Assembly (NCBI GenBank): GCA_029204225.1
Contig: CM055097.1
Location: forward strand, 2,249,801-2,313,800
DNA from: Diphasiastrum complanatum
Taxonomy: Eukaryota > Streptophyta > Lycopodiopsida > Lycopodiales > Lycopodiaceae
DNA length: 64,000 nucleotides
Reading direction: 5' to 3'
In this document: one piece after another, positions 11,907 to 24,700 of the stretch
How the letters are laid out: the number at the start of each line of letters is the position of its first letter
Numbering within the stretch: the stretch's first letter is position 1
Notes under the pieces: model-generated
The model's database searches: none
What the model saw: the letters and a program-made list of their open reading frames with translations, nothing else
Told to the model about the DNA's origin: nothing
Translations under genes and position numbers: made by a program

Positions 11907-14658
11907 ATTGAGACTCATAATCAAAGACCAAAAAGTAGGATTTATGCTATCAATGTTTGCAATGAAAAAGATTCAAAAGGTCAATGGATAAGAACATTTT
12001 CAAGTACAAATGTTCATTAGTATCCTCTACATTTTTCATGTTCAGTTTGAAAAGTCAAAGAGGCCTCGAGTTCTAGTGAGATGGTGACATGTGTCACAAA
12101 ATGTAAGGATTGGTTTTTTGCTAATATGCAACCAAATCCACATCTCAATGTCCAATATGGCCCAATTAAATTAAGGGGTGTGATCACATAGCTAATCACA
12201 TTACCAAATGCAAAATGGTTGGACCAAGTCATGTTTAGAGGTGCAAATCACTTGGCCAATCAAAACAAGGTATTTGGTCCAATCATGGAAAGAGGTGGAA
12301 ATTTAGAAGTCCAATCATTATAAGAGTTGAAATCCATGAGTTAAATCAAAATTGAGCATTCCTCATGCTAGATCTAGAGCCACTACTATTTGAAAGTGTC
12401 ACTCTTCTTGTACACATAAACTTTTTTGAATTAATGCAATTTTGGACTTGTTTTTTTGTAACACATTCTCTCTCTACTTGAGAGCTAGTGATCTTTATCT
12501 CATTACCCAAGAGCAAGAGCCTTGGTTTTGTCTCCAATAGTGAGTTTCACTTAGTTTTTTCATGTGGATGTGAAAAACTAACTTGTATTTGGATGATCAT
12601 AACTTTTGATGTAGTGAGCTAAGAAAGTGACTTGTACATAATCTCAAAAAACGGAGAGTGATGTTATCCAAAGTGAAAGAGGATCTAAATTGAAAAATCT
12701 CAAAATAACTTTAAGACTACTTGTAAAATTCTATTCAATATTCACTCATTTTAGACAAATACTCTGGATCTCAAAAAGATGTGTTGGAGCTCACTTATTT
12801 GAATAGGCCAACATCTCAAAATCAAAAACAGCCATAACACTTTGTTGGTTGGACACCAAATGATTACCTTCAAAGATACAAATAAATTTATATTTTAGAT
12901 CTACAAATGCGATCCTAGTCACACCTAAATGTGAAAGACGCAATGGAGCATACTACAAAAGCGATGGACTAAAAAATAGGATGGCACAAAAGAGCGACGA
13001 AGCATTTGTAATGGAGTTGCAATGCAATTTTATCCAATGCATGCTACAATATTAACAAATGCAACTTGACCAATAATCTTTTTGTACAAAATTGAAATAA
13101 TTTTTACAATGTTTTTTTACAATAAATAAATTTTTGTTACGTAATAAATATCAAATACAAAATCCACCAATCAAACTTCATTCTAAATACACAACAAAAA
13201 AATTTACAATTTTTGTAATGTGTAACAAATATCTTTCACAATTATTTTAGTATCAATTTTTATAAATCAAATCAAGCAAAATTCAAACCATAATTTATAG
13301 AACAAATATATCTGTATTATTTAATCATTTCCAAACATATGAAAAAAAAGCCACCGCATATTATATCTAAAATCGATTTTTAGATGACTTTTACACCCAA
13401 TAAAAAGATCATAAGATTACGACAAGACCATTAGATCAAGATGTTATTGAATAGAACTCAATGTGAAGATCAATAAAAGTCTTCACCAAGCACAAATTTT
13501 GAATTTTTTGAAAGTGTAATGAGACCCCAAATTATTTTTAAGCATTCTATCAATTTTGCTTTTGAATATGGATTTTAAGATGTAGTAATGTCACGTGTCA
13601 ATTTTAAGAGTGATGATGATTTAGTTTACTTTTTATTTTACAATTTTTTGCCATAAACAAACCCACACAAAAATCCATAATTTCCAAAAAAACAAATTTA
13701 TTTGCATGACATAATATATTTCAAACATAAGAATACCCTTCACAAGTGAGAGGTCATCCTCTGAGACCATTCCTCCAAAAGAAACAACATAGTTGCTTAC
13801 ATCAAAGATTGAAAGCCCTTACATCAAGTAAAGTCACTCACTTAAGATGGAACTTTCATAAGTTTTGATGTCACAAAAATTACACATGCATCACGAAAAA
13901 AAAAACCATGATAAAAAAAGATTAAAACAAATTTGCAAGCACCTTCAAATCATCAAAAGGTGTATATCAAAATGTTTGATTTAAATAGAAAATTAAAAAA
14001 AATTTATGTCAACAAAGTAATTCCACAATAATAAAAAATTTAAAAGCAACCAAATGATGAACAACAAAAAGATTTAATTTTTTAAAAAAATTCTAATAAA
14101 ACGATTGACATAACATAAAAGATTTAATTTTTTTAAACAATATCTAATAAAACCATGGACATTACATTAAGTCCTGTAAGAAATTGCCAAATTTCATTTT
14201 GACAATAATTAGACATTTGAATTTCTAATCATTAATAACTTATGGCTTGAGAGATGTTAAAAACAAATTAAAATGTTTTTAACGACTTTGGTATCATTGG
14301 ATATGCTCACCAATGGTTGTTGCTTTGTTTGTTGTGAGCAATGACTTTAGAACACTCATGAGAGAAAGAGATCAATTTAACCTTGGTTTAATTTATATAT
14401 TAAAGAAGCCCATGGGAGCCACATTCTAGTACCCAACTTGAACTCCCAAAAATTTAGCCACCCTTATAAAATTTGGAAATCCATGCCAATCATAATGTGA
14501 TGTGATCAATAGTTTTCATTGTGTAATCATCTATTCTCACACGACACTTATGTAACGGTAATAGTCAAATGCATTTGTGAAACTCACAAGTTAGAATGGT
14601 TTAACATGGAAAAGTCTAGGGCCATTTCAAAATTTGATCCCCCAACATAAAAGCCCAG
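11903..14658. other. AT-rich stretch, nothing recognised
   Basis: Very AT-rich with many A and T runs, especially 12.9-14.3 kb. No coding motif, RNA gene or clear repeat unit was found on either strand. Confidence 0.35.
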
Positions 14659-14756
14659 ATCCTTCCACCCATTCCATATGAAAAGACTATTTCATTTGGA
14701 GGCCAACATCCTTCCACCCATTCCATATGAAAAGACTATTTCATTTGGAGGGCAAC
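14659..14756. repeat. Perfect-to-near-perfect 49-bp tandem duplication
   Basis: A 49-bp unit starting 'atccttccacccattccata' occurs at 14659-14707 and 14708-14756. Only one base differs, near the unit ends ('gaggccaac' against 'gagggcaac'). Confidence 0.93.
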
Positions 14757-16267
14757 GCATTTATTGTTGAAATTCAAAACAAATAAAGAATCTATATGTT
14801 TTATTGAAATGGTGAGAAAGGGCTCGCCACTTGCCTTTGAATGCCCCCAAGAGGCCCAAGGTAATCCCCTTGGTATGTTGAATTACCAAGCTACCAACTT
14901 TAAATATCACCTAGGGGCAACTCTCATCCCTTGTAAAATGGAAAAAAGACCTTTTTAAGTGTCTCCACTAATCAAATAAAGGATATGTGCCTTTTTTACT
15001 TGATCAAAACTCCATGTGAAAACCAATATTTTGAAACAAAATAGCACATGGATTTAAACAAAACAAAAGTTTATCTTGTGATTATTCCATTAGATTATTT
15101 GCCTATGAGTTGACATTAGTAGCTAGATGGCAATGATAATGTTTGCCATCATGCTATTTTTTAGTTAGCTTGAGCTCGTTCAAGTTTACAAAATCTTAAA
15201 TACTATGTACAACATTTTATTCTTATGATGTATATTGCTAAGGCTATCTATGAGATCTTTAGAGCAATAGACCATATTTGCCATAATACAATTAGTCTAT
15301 CTATTCTATACATGGCATAATTTATACTCAATAACATTATGAATACAATTGCACATTAGTGATGTTAAGCTCACAACTTACAAATACACTAACTATTGAA
15401 ATTTGCATATCTATTGAAACAAGTTATGAATATTGGCTAGGTTTATGGAATTGGATCTACAAAAATACAAGATAAATGTTTTTTTAGATAATAACATCTA
15501 TTGAATTATCTCACAAACAATAGACTATACACCATACATACATTATATAGGATTCATGTATTTTTAGTGACCATCACTAATGGATAGAGACTAATGTCAA
15601 CCAAAGAAAATTGTCATCTTTATTCATTTAACATCCAAATCCAAACGTAACTTGTGCATTAAGAACCTAGCAAATCGCAAGCAATAACAAAATTAAGTTA
15701 CAATTGTTTGAAAGAATGCTACTCAATTGGGAAAACAAATTCAGCACATTCAAGAAATACTTGGTTTTGCCTAGGTCAGAGAAACACAAAATAAAAGGAC
15801 CTTGATGCAAAAATGTCATTGCTCAAAATTCTTAGTAAGCACATTCAAATATCACAAAATACTTTGCATGCACTCAAGTTTATGTGCAAGTCATTCAGCT
15901 ACCACAAACTTGATTTCCATAATCTCTGATGTTGATTAGGATTTCATTAGAAAACTAAAAAAAAAATCTACTCACCCAAGCAACCAAAATGGTGAATTTG
16001 CCAAAGCTAGTTTCCCGTGACCACTTAAACTTTGCAAACGCCAAAGCAAAGCGTGACAAAAAGCTAACTGGAATAGAAAGACAAGGAATAGTTATGTATG
16101 TACACTTAACCGTCAATAGCCCAGCAATATACAATTTCCTCCACAGCAGAATAATATGTTGTTTGAATAGCCTACCTGTGAAGATACAAGTTCAATGTAA
16201 ATAGCTGCCAACAAATACCGTTAGAAAATGCACCACCGTAAGTAAAAGACTTACCACTATCAGGCGA
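14757..16267. other. AT-rich spacer, 3' flank of the HMGB gene
   Basis: No coding motif was recognised. The last few hundred bases may include the 3' UTR of the HMGB gene, which ends at 16268. Confidence 0.35.
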
Positions 16268-18070
16268 CTAATCTTCTGTCTCCCCTCCACCTTCCTGCAA
16301 TTTGGATGTCAACAATGAGCAATGCAGAATGTCTTTCCATCCAACAATGGAACTCTTGAATGTAGAACTGAAGGTGAACTACTCCATACCTCTAAATCGG
16401 TTTCATTTTTGGTTCGACCTTGATCTTGGAGAGCCTGTACGTACAAAGATTCACCAGATCAGTTGCTTGACATAGTTCTTCAGAATTCAGGTTTTTCTGA
16501 ATGAGAATTCAAACTTATGCCAAGATGAAATATTCAAACATTCCAAATAGAAGCTTCCACTGACAGTTCAATCAAATCAGCATCAATCACTCATGATACT
16601 GGGAAAAGGTTTAAGAGTAAAGACAACTAGCCAATTTGACGCGACGGTAAATATATTGAGCCATCTAAAAACGCTCGGAAGAAGCCTGAATACCTTTTCG
16701 CAGTTAGTGTTGTGATAATCTTTTATAGCACTTTCATATTTTGTCTTTAAATCTACCGCCATCTTATTGTAAGGAGATTTCTCCTGCAAAAACCATGACG
16801 AGATCATGATAAGAACGACCAGCAAAGGATACTGACGTACAAATTCACATAAAAATAGAGTGACTAGAAAAATACCTCCGTGGTCATAGCTGTCCATTTC
16901 TCTCCACCCAATTTGTTAATCTAGAAGAAAAAACATACAAAAGCGCAAACACGTCAAACATGGAAAAATACAACAATAAGCACAAGAGTTACAAAAGAGA
17001 ACAAATAGCTCTGCTAACTAAGTACCTCAGCTCCGCCTTTAACTGAAGGATGTTCAGTCCTGCAGGTCTTCCTAAAATCTTCCCTGTCGCAAGCACAGCC
17101 CAATAAAGATCGTGCAAAACACCTTCGAGAGTGAATAAACATAAAAGACAATACGTATAGTTTTCAAAATCAAAACAGTACTTACATGAACAAGAAAAAA
17201 GCGGTCACGGGTCTCTTTGGCATGCTTGGATCTTTGACCGATTTAACTTTCTTGGCTTTTTCCTTGGAGTCCTTTTGACAAGTTTTTCTTTTATCTGACT
17301 CTCTACAGTATATAAAAAGAAACTGAATCAAGGTGAGAATATTTGTTCTCTACAAAGAATGATAGTAGATCTTGATCTGCCAGAAGCACGAAAACAGACG
17401 TATTTGACTGCTGAAGTCATACTTCGGTTTTATTAGGTCGACTTCCTTCTTCGCAGGAGCTTCTTTGAAAATTTCCAACAACTTTGCTGTTTAACGAACA
17501 TAGACGGTGAATTAAACACGGCCCGGGAAACCAGAGTCGTATTAAAAACTAAGTTTAAATTGACATTGTGCAGAGACATGTTTTGACGAAACCGCAATAT
17601 AGCTAACCTTTAGCCAGAGCATCGTTAGTGCAGTCGTGCATGTCAACAAGAGCTACCGGGATATCTCTTTGACAGTCATCGCTGTTGCACAGCCATAGGA
17701 CACGATATGGTGAGTATTTTTCAATGAGACTATCAAATCACGAACCACTCGCGACTTTCCTGCTGGCATCTTGAAAATAGAGACGTAACCAGTCTAACCA
17801 AATGATAGAAGCTCATTTCTGCGAAAAAATTGTCTAACGTACAGGAACAAATCACATTTAAATAAACGCTCTTCTTAATCTGAGAAAGATGCCATATCCA
17901 ACAAACACCTTAGGCTCAAAGCAATGTAGCAGAAAATCACTGAAAATACAATGCATGCTGAACACGCACCAGCGAGTGAAAGCACTGCCGTTCGTTCCGC
18001 GCTTGAGGTCAGCGTCAATACGCTTCCTAGGCTTGGGAGGCTGATATTTTGAAGTCGGAGTACCGGCCAT
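16268..18070 (-). CDS. HMGB6/HMGB7-type HMG-box protein (9 exons, 206 aa)
   Basis: This is a small nuclear chromatin protein that bends DNA without strong sequence preference. Exons on the minus strand are 18070-17970, 17681-17608, 17486-17423, 17302-17186, 17083-17026, 16920-16876, 16783-16694, 16434-16390 and 16294-16268. All junctions are GT-AG and the 621-nt spliced frame closes at TAG. The N-terminal module (27-51) reads NGSAFTRCDDC, then DIPVALVDMHDC, the CxxC plus 'VALxxMHxC' signature of Arabidopsis HMGB6/7-type proteins. A lysine-rich linker (about 80-107) precedes the HMG box (about 108-178), which starts PKRPVTAFFLFM and includes GGEKW and SPYNKMA. The acidic C-terminal tail is short (EGGGETED), much shorter than in angiosperm relatives. 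The ATG is the first in frame. The gene looks intact. Confidence 0.9.
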
Positions 18071-18640
18071 CACTATTAAAATCGTAGTTCTTTACCGGAA
18101 AACAAAGCACTCTATGCACACTCCCTCGGAGGGATTTCAGCACCGCTGAGCAGGCGAAAACAACGAACGTTGCCTGTTTGTGAACTCTAATCAACAATCC
18201 AAGAATCCAAGGAAACAGCTAAAAGCAAAGCATCCAGATTAGATCCCCAATTGATGTTTACAATAACCTACGGAACAGCTACAAGCAAAAGCATCCAAAT
18301 TAGATTACCAATCAATCTCTTATGATAAACTACCGACGATGGATTCGAAAAAACAGAGCAAAAACTATGGATCGCGACGAATCCCTGCGTTCGGAAGAGA
18401 AGGAAGCAAGAAAGATCGGTTTTCTGGCCTCGATTTTTGGAGTGAAAAAAATGGCGGGGAAAGAGCTCCGTTACGAACATAAATGCAAAATTTTAAAGAG
18501 AATCGAGACAGCTCACGGCCGTCAAGATCCCTGACGTGGAATTTAACTCAAATCTACTCTATGCCTATACCCAATTTTTAGGCTTAATAAATTATCATAC
18601 CAAATGGCAAAAGCATCAAGTTTTTGTCACAAATTTTTTG
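18071..18640. promoter_or_regulatory. Upstream region of the HMGB gene
   Basis: This is the 5' flank of the minus-strand HMGB gene; no clear TATA box was found. A similar phrase, 'aagcatccagattagatc' / 'aagcatccaaattagatt', occurs twice (near 18228 and 18290), so the promoter has a small internal duplication. A 70-aa plus-strand frame at 18322-18534 has no family resemblance. Confidence 0.4.
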
Positions 18641-18649
18641 ATAGGGGGA

Positions 18650-18900
18650 AGGGCGCGCTCCGAGGCCCTTCTGCACCAAAAAGTGTTGTGCCCGAGGGCG
18701 CAGCGTCTTCCATGGGCAGAAGGGCCGACTCCTCGGCCCTTCCTCTACGTAAATTCAGTTTTTATATTTCTTTTACTATTTCTTTTTTTGATGTAAGTTT
18801 TTTTTACAAGCCCCTTCCGCGGGCAGAAGGTGCGTGTAAAAAAAGGTAAATATTTTTACGTGCACCTTCTGGCGTCCCAAAGGTGCCTGTAAAAAATAGT
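18650..18900. repeat. Cluster of alternating inverted motifs
   Basis: A phrase like 'aaggtgcgtgtaaaaaa' appears four times in alternating orientation: reverse near 18800-18816, forward 18824-18842, reverse 18853-18871, forward near 18880-18897. The middle pair forms a 19-bp stem with two mismatches and a 10-bp loop. Just upstream, 'aggcccttctgc' and 'gcagaagggcc' (about 18662 and 18716) form another inverted pair. The block is GC-richer than its surroundings. Confidence 0.7.
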
Positions 18901-18904
18901 TTGT

Positions 18905-19372
18905 ATGGAGTTTATCAATATGGCCTTCGGCACGTGGGATGAGACCAAGGCCAAATTTTATATTACCTATCAGGGAGTAGTACACAAGGTGCGGGTAACA
19001 GAGGCCGCCCTTGCTACAATAGGCATCATTCTTGGACCAGGGGCCAATCCTTCACACAAAGCAGCCAATGTTGCCATTAAGCCCTATGTCGACACATGTG
19101 TCATCCACTACCACACCAATGACGGTTACCTTATCAAGGCCATCAGAGATCTCGTAGTTCAGGCGACTGCTCAGCTCCTGAATCATTTCTTGACGGTGGA
19201 AAACCTGCGGAAGGATAGGATCGTCTCACAAGTCCTCCATAGTTTGGTCAAATCTCATGTAGAGTTTGAGAAGGGGACAGTCCAGCCGTCTATTAGCAGA
19301 GAGGATTTCATTACAATCTTTATCCAAAATAGTACATTGTTTCAAATTATAAAACAGTCTTTAGAGAGTTGA
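18905..19372 (+). CDS. Unrecognised ORF, 155 aa
   Basis: I do not recognise this frame. It starts MEFINMAFGTWDETKAKFY and has a mixed, globular-looking composition rather than the low-complexity bias of chance frames in this AT-rich DNA. It contains TIGIILGPGANPSHKAANVA, YVDTCVIHYHTNDGYLIKAI and a helical-looking C-terminal half ending FQIIKQSLES. There is no signal peptide, membrane segment or Cys cluster. It begins five bases after the alternating inverted motifs and lies upstream of decayed frames reaching to about 20.05 kb. It may be a remnant of a larger mobile or virus-derived sequence, or a lineage-specific gene. There is no evidence of expression. Confidence 0.35.
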   Translation: MEFINMAFGTWDETKAKFYITYQGVVHKVRVTEAALATIGIILGPGANPSHKAANVAIKPYVDTCVIHYHTNDGYLIKAIRDLVVQATAQLLNHFLTVENLRKDRIVSQVLHSLVKSHVEFEKGTVQPSISREDFITIFIQNSTLFQIIKQSLES

Positions 19373-21230
19373 AGAGAGCCATCAAATCTAATACAAAGAA
19401 ACAATTTGCAACAGGCTCTCTTCTTTCGTCCTTGGCCGCATCCATGTTGGAGAGCAAGGTGCACGGGTTCTAGGCGCAATTGGTTCTAGCAATTTATGAA
19501 TCATCACCTATAGAGTCGTCCCACCAAGAAAGCACCTCACGGCCACAACAAGATTGTCTCACCCCACTCGCCTCTCACGGCTCGTCATTGTACTCAGCAA
19601 TCATCGCCAGCTACCCCAATTTTACCTGCCACAACCAGATCAAACCTTCCCATCCCCTCCTCCTCTGCAGCTATCATTGCCACCGATTCCTTGATATTGT
19701 CTTCTATCACAATTGGGTCAATCATCAGACCAATAGAAGCGCAATCCATTTCTACCTCCCCACCTAGGGTTGTATCGCCCTCGACCCAGATCTTCATGAA
19801 TCTAATCAATGATTCCAACCCCCTTGACACTAAGATGACCTTCACATTGCCACAAAGCCCTCGTCCTTTCAATCCCAACTCTCCCGGAATGGAAATTGAT
19901 CAATTTCATGACATTTTCCAAAAAATGCAAGTAGCCACATCTCAAAATAGGTCAACATCCTCATATGTTGCCTATTGTCGTAACTCACTATGTTTTACTG
20001 TTTTTATGTGTAATATAAAAGATATTGTTCTGCAAAAGGATCAAAATATGTAGTATTACTTTATCTGAAGATCTTATGTAGTGAAATAGATAGTTAACTA
20101 GTCATCAACAGATGTTTAGGCCGGTAGCCGCGGTACCACCTTGTATTCAAATTTAAATGAATCATGTCTAATATGGAATAATATGACAATTCCAATTCAT
20201 CTACCTTTCTCATACTATCATCATTGCATGACCAGAACTGTCAAGCATTGATTAATCAGCCAATTACACAAGCAACAACGTTATTCTCCATATGGTTCCC
20301 ATATCATGTACTCTGAATCGATTTAGTAGTTAAGCAATGATGCTAATGACTCGGAGAATCAACATCTCCTCTCATCCTAATCTCATAATCAGTGAACACA
20401 TCATTGTACGTGATAGAAACCAACATGATGCCTGCTTCAGCTTGATTCAGATTTGCAGACCTATGTACTAAGCCATACATTCATTTCATTGTATACCAAT
20501 GACCACTTAAATAAGAGTACAAATATTTTATTTAATGAACAAAATGTAATAGACAAAACCCCGAAAATGAGAAGCAGAAAGAGAGAAAACCATCCAATAA
20601 CAAGAATAGATCACTCAACAACTTCTCTCCATTTCATTTCAAATAAAAATAATAGTACAACGACCCTCCATAGCCTCGCGGTTGTCCAATTCATAGTATA
20701 ACTACTATAACTACCATAATTGCTTTGCCAATGATCGAACTACATTTTCTTATATCAATTCTAGATCTGTCTTAAAACCATGGGCGTAAGTGGCAGCGGA
20801 AGCTCGAGTCTTTGAGCGAGGCGTGTAGAAACGGAAACGCAACAGTTAGCAGTAGAAATATTCAAGTATAAAAATTCATACAGATTGCGCAAATGAACAA
20901 CGCAGAAGTGAGACAAAAATTGCACTCTGATTAATATTAACAGTGAGTACAATCCCTTGAAGTAATAACTTTAGCTTGTTGAGCGTGATAACACTGGCAA
21001 CAAAAAACTCTGATTGAAAGAGAAATTCAATTAACACTTACATAGTTTGATTCAGCTAAAATATATATTTACAAGTGTCAAGAGAAAAATATCTTATGCC
21101 TTAACTGCCATTTACTCCAGTTTTTGCATATGTACAAAGTTGGTAACCGCCCTTAGGATATTTGTTTCTCCAGCTGTTTTAGGGTTGATGATAAGTTGGC
21201 GACGCCAGTATGCCAATGTACTAGCAAAAA
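19373..21230. other. Decayed sequence between the unknown ORF and the repeat array
   Basis: Fragmentary plus-strand frames up to about 20.05 kb have protein-like composition (for example NSPGMEIDQFHDIFQKMQ) but no recognisable family. From 20.1 kb on there is no coding signal. Confidence 0.35.
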
Positions 21231-21780
21231 CGCGAAAAACCCGAAGGTGCCCTTAGACTGACGGTATGCAAATCTTGAAGGTGCCCTTAGACTTAAGGTG
21301 TGTAAATCCCTAAGGCGCCCTTAGACTGAAGGCAGCAAAGAAGGCGAAAAAGCCCAAAAAGCCGAAAAGTGCCTTAGACTAAAGGTAGCGAAGAAGTCGA
21401 AGGTGGCTTAGACTAAAGGCGGCAAAGAAGAAGAAGGTGCCTTAGATTAAAGACAGCGAAGAAGGCGAAAACGCCAAAAAGTGCCTTAGACTAAAGGCAA
21501 CAAAGAAGCCGAAGGTGCCTTAGACTAAAGGCAGCAAAGGCGAAGGTGCCTTAGATTAATGGTGCGAAAAAAGCCGAAAAAGTCGAAGGTGTCTTAAAAT
21601 AGTTTCTAAGGCATTCTGGTCACTTTGTCGCTTTTTCCGCGAAGGGGCGAAACAGGCAAAAAAGGCGAAGGTGCCTTGGAATGGTTTCTAAGGCATTCTA
21701 GCCACTTGGCCACTATGTCGCATTTTTTCGCGAAGGTGCGAAAAAGGCTAGGGTGCCTAAAAATGGTTAAGGCAATAAAG
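21231..21780. repeat. Degenerate minisatellite, 'gaaggtgccttagactaaag' core
   Basis: The core phrase 'gaaggtgccttagactaaag' and close variants recur about ten times with variable spacing of roughly 25-50 bp, joined by 'gc(a/g)gcaaagaag' and 'gcgaaaa(a/c)g' linkers. The first three copies read 'gtgcccttagact'. Toward the end it changes to a longer unit with 'tggtttctaaggcattct', present twice. It also has a hairpin 'tttttcgc gaaggt gcgaaaaa' near 21726. The region is purine-rich and unlike its AT-rich surroundings. Confidence 0.85.
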
Positions 21781-24700
21781 CCTCAAAGGAAAAAATGTGA
21801 AGGTCCAAAAACATGTAGTCGGCCTTCGGTTTTCAGGATGCTCATTACTTGAACGATTTGTTTTAAGACTGAGCGGTACTCCAGAATATTTTTGTTCTTG
21901 GTTCTAGATTTTTTGTGTTGAAGGTACTTGTTCTACTGAATTAGTAATAACAAGACCGATATGGACTAACAAGCTATTTTGATTTATTATCTAAAACTAC
22001 TCAGAAAAATAATAGCTTATTATGTACAAAAGATTATCAATAACTTAAAATTTTAAAACTAATAACATAAAAAGGACCATGTAGAATTTCTACACCTATC
22101 AAGCTCCTGATTCTTTTTTTATTATTCCTAGTGTGCGATCTCCAAAGATATTTGACGCAATGGTGCCAAAGGGATTTGAACGAGAAGATATCTTTGAAGA
22201 AGAGGATACTCAAGTGAACCTGCAGCCTGGAGCATTAACACCACAAAGAGTTGTAGTATCAACGAGCAGGCCGCAAATCACTCTTGATTTTGGTGATATC
22301 CTAGGAATTCATTAACACCTAGAACAAATGATTTGGAAAATGATAGAGGATAGTGGCAACAAGGCCGGTATCACAAAACAAAATCAATTATTCGCTGCAC
22401 AAAGTAGACAACTACAAATCTACTTTGGAAGGATTTCAAAAGAAGTTTGATGATTATAAGAAGTTGGCCGCACATGAGTTGATGAAGGACTACACAATCT
22501 GACAACTTAGTTCTTACATGCCATTAGCCAATTAATAATTCTATGATCATGGTCCTACTATCTTTTAATCTACACACTTCGTGTGATCTAGATAGAGTGC
22601 ACACTTGGGCAAGGTAGTCTTGCTTTTGGTCATCTCTACATTATACTTTGATAGCGGGACAAATCCCGTCGCTAATAAATAAAGTAAACTAGATTGATTA
22701 TACAACCACATTTGTAGCTTAACATAGATCAATAGATTCCTACTCTCGCTTAAGCTCAAACGTGGTGAACAACAAATATGTACCAATGAGTTGGAGTATC
22801 TAGAGTGTCATGCACGTTTCTACCATGACAAACTTGACTCCCACTCAAGCACAACATCAAACCACCCAGATTTTTTGTCAACACAAAGCATCAAACAAAC
22901 ATCACCAATGACTTGTTTACTATCCAACTTTCACACGAGTGGACCACATTTAAGAGTTATGGCTCAGCCTAGGACATCTCACTGCCTCCCTGAGACTATA
23001 ATCCTCCCATCTAGGTAGGCTAACATCTGGTTAGACCCTTGCAAGCACAAACATGTAGTGTTGACATTATTTTTAAACTATGCTAATAGCTACGTCCAAG
23101 ACTTGTTTTTTTTTTTCAAAGGGGTAGAGGATTCCATCTACTATATGAGATCTATATTCTTCAAGGGAAATTGTGGTGAAGTTAACAGAATCAATGTGGG
23201 TTGGAAAATGTCCACATGAGGTGTATAGTGACTAGTAACATCATGAATGTCATCATCAACTTGAGCATCATCTAATGCCAAAGAATATCCAAAATCAATG
23301 TCTTTTACTTTGTTCTTAAGATCAACAATTGTGCAATATACATACACCGATACACATCTCTACAACAGTGAAAAATCACACATACGTTAGATGTCTTTTT
23401 TATTATTATTATCGAAGGTGCAATTTGTTTGATATCAATCATTGTCCAATAAATAGATAGTTATAAAAAAGAAAAACCCATAAACCTTCACATTTGTAGA
23501 CTCTTCCTCCATATGTTCTCCATAATCTCAAAGATACAAGAGTCTACACTTGGCATATGTATTGGAATTTGTTTTGTTCAAAATATCAAGGTTTGAGATT
23601 GGGAGAGAAAGTCACTTGAAGTCTTACCTCTTTGACTTTTTTACGGTTCATGTGTTGGTCTCGAGATGGGCTTGCATTGGTATACTATTAGGTGGAAACT
23701 AGCCGAAGATGGTACAATGAATTTTATCTGATATGTTTTGGATCATGGATGAGATGATCATCAGGATAGTGGATCTTATGTGTGTTTGTTTTGTTTTTGG
23801 ATTATACAATGTGTATGGTTGTGAGAGAGGTTTCTTATAGTGAAACATATATTGGTCATATGATATCAACAACATCAAACATGGAGAAGATTGAGCCTAT
23901 ATGGATGCAGAAGTGGCAAGCCAACATCAACGTCTTTGACGGATTGGAGAGCTTTGCTCATATAGCTTATGACGAGGTTTGTATACATTCATTAATTCCT
24001 CAGAAGACTTTTCTATTTGAAGCATGAGAAATGGATGGAGATAAACTTTCAAGATTGGCAAGTGGTATATGCTCGTGTCTTGGACTAGATGCAATGATGA
24101 GGCTGATTGGTGAATCTAACTTGAAGACCAATGGTGTAGCAATTACTTTATTGGTGACAAAAGGTGTTGTTACAACATGATACCATATTGGGACAACAAG
24201 TTTTGTTTATATAGTTGAAGATTTATCATTCATGCTGGTTTGCATGAATATGCTTGCTTGCATAAGACCTTGTCACGAGAGACTAGATCAAGGTCAAATT
24301 CTTATTGATCATGTGTATGCTAAGAAAGGAAGTCATTTGGAATGCTCAGTGACTTGTTGATCATGTCCACTAGCATTTTATGACGAGGATATTGTCCTAT
24401 GGTGGCAATAAGATTTTCTCAAGTGACGCAATTGTTGTTGCACATTATCGATTTTTCCAAAAATGTTTTGATTATTTGTCCGAGTTCCAATTTTCCAATT
24501 GAATTACAAACATTAAACCCTTTGATAAGAATATATATTCTTGTTGGCCTACTATTGTACCAACACCATTATGTGGGACACAATATTCATATTGGGGCCA
24601 TAATCAAACCTAGTGAGTGCTTTCCAAATGTTGGGTTTGGCTTATTTTCATTGACGAGCATCCGCTTGAATAATGTTGTCACATTAATGCCATATGTAGG

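Noticed and set aside
23782-24027. 81-aa frame at 23.8 kb and neighbours
   Set aside because: No conserved motif; it probably lies in decayed transposon DNA.
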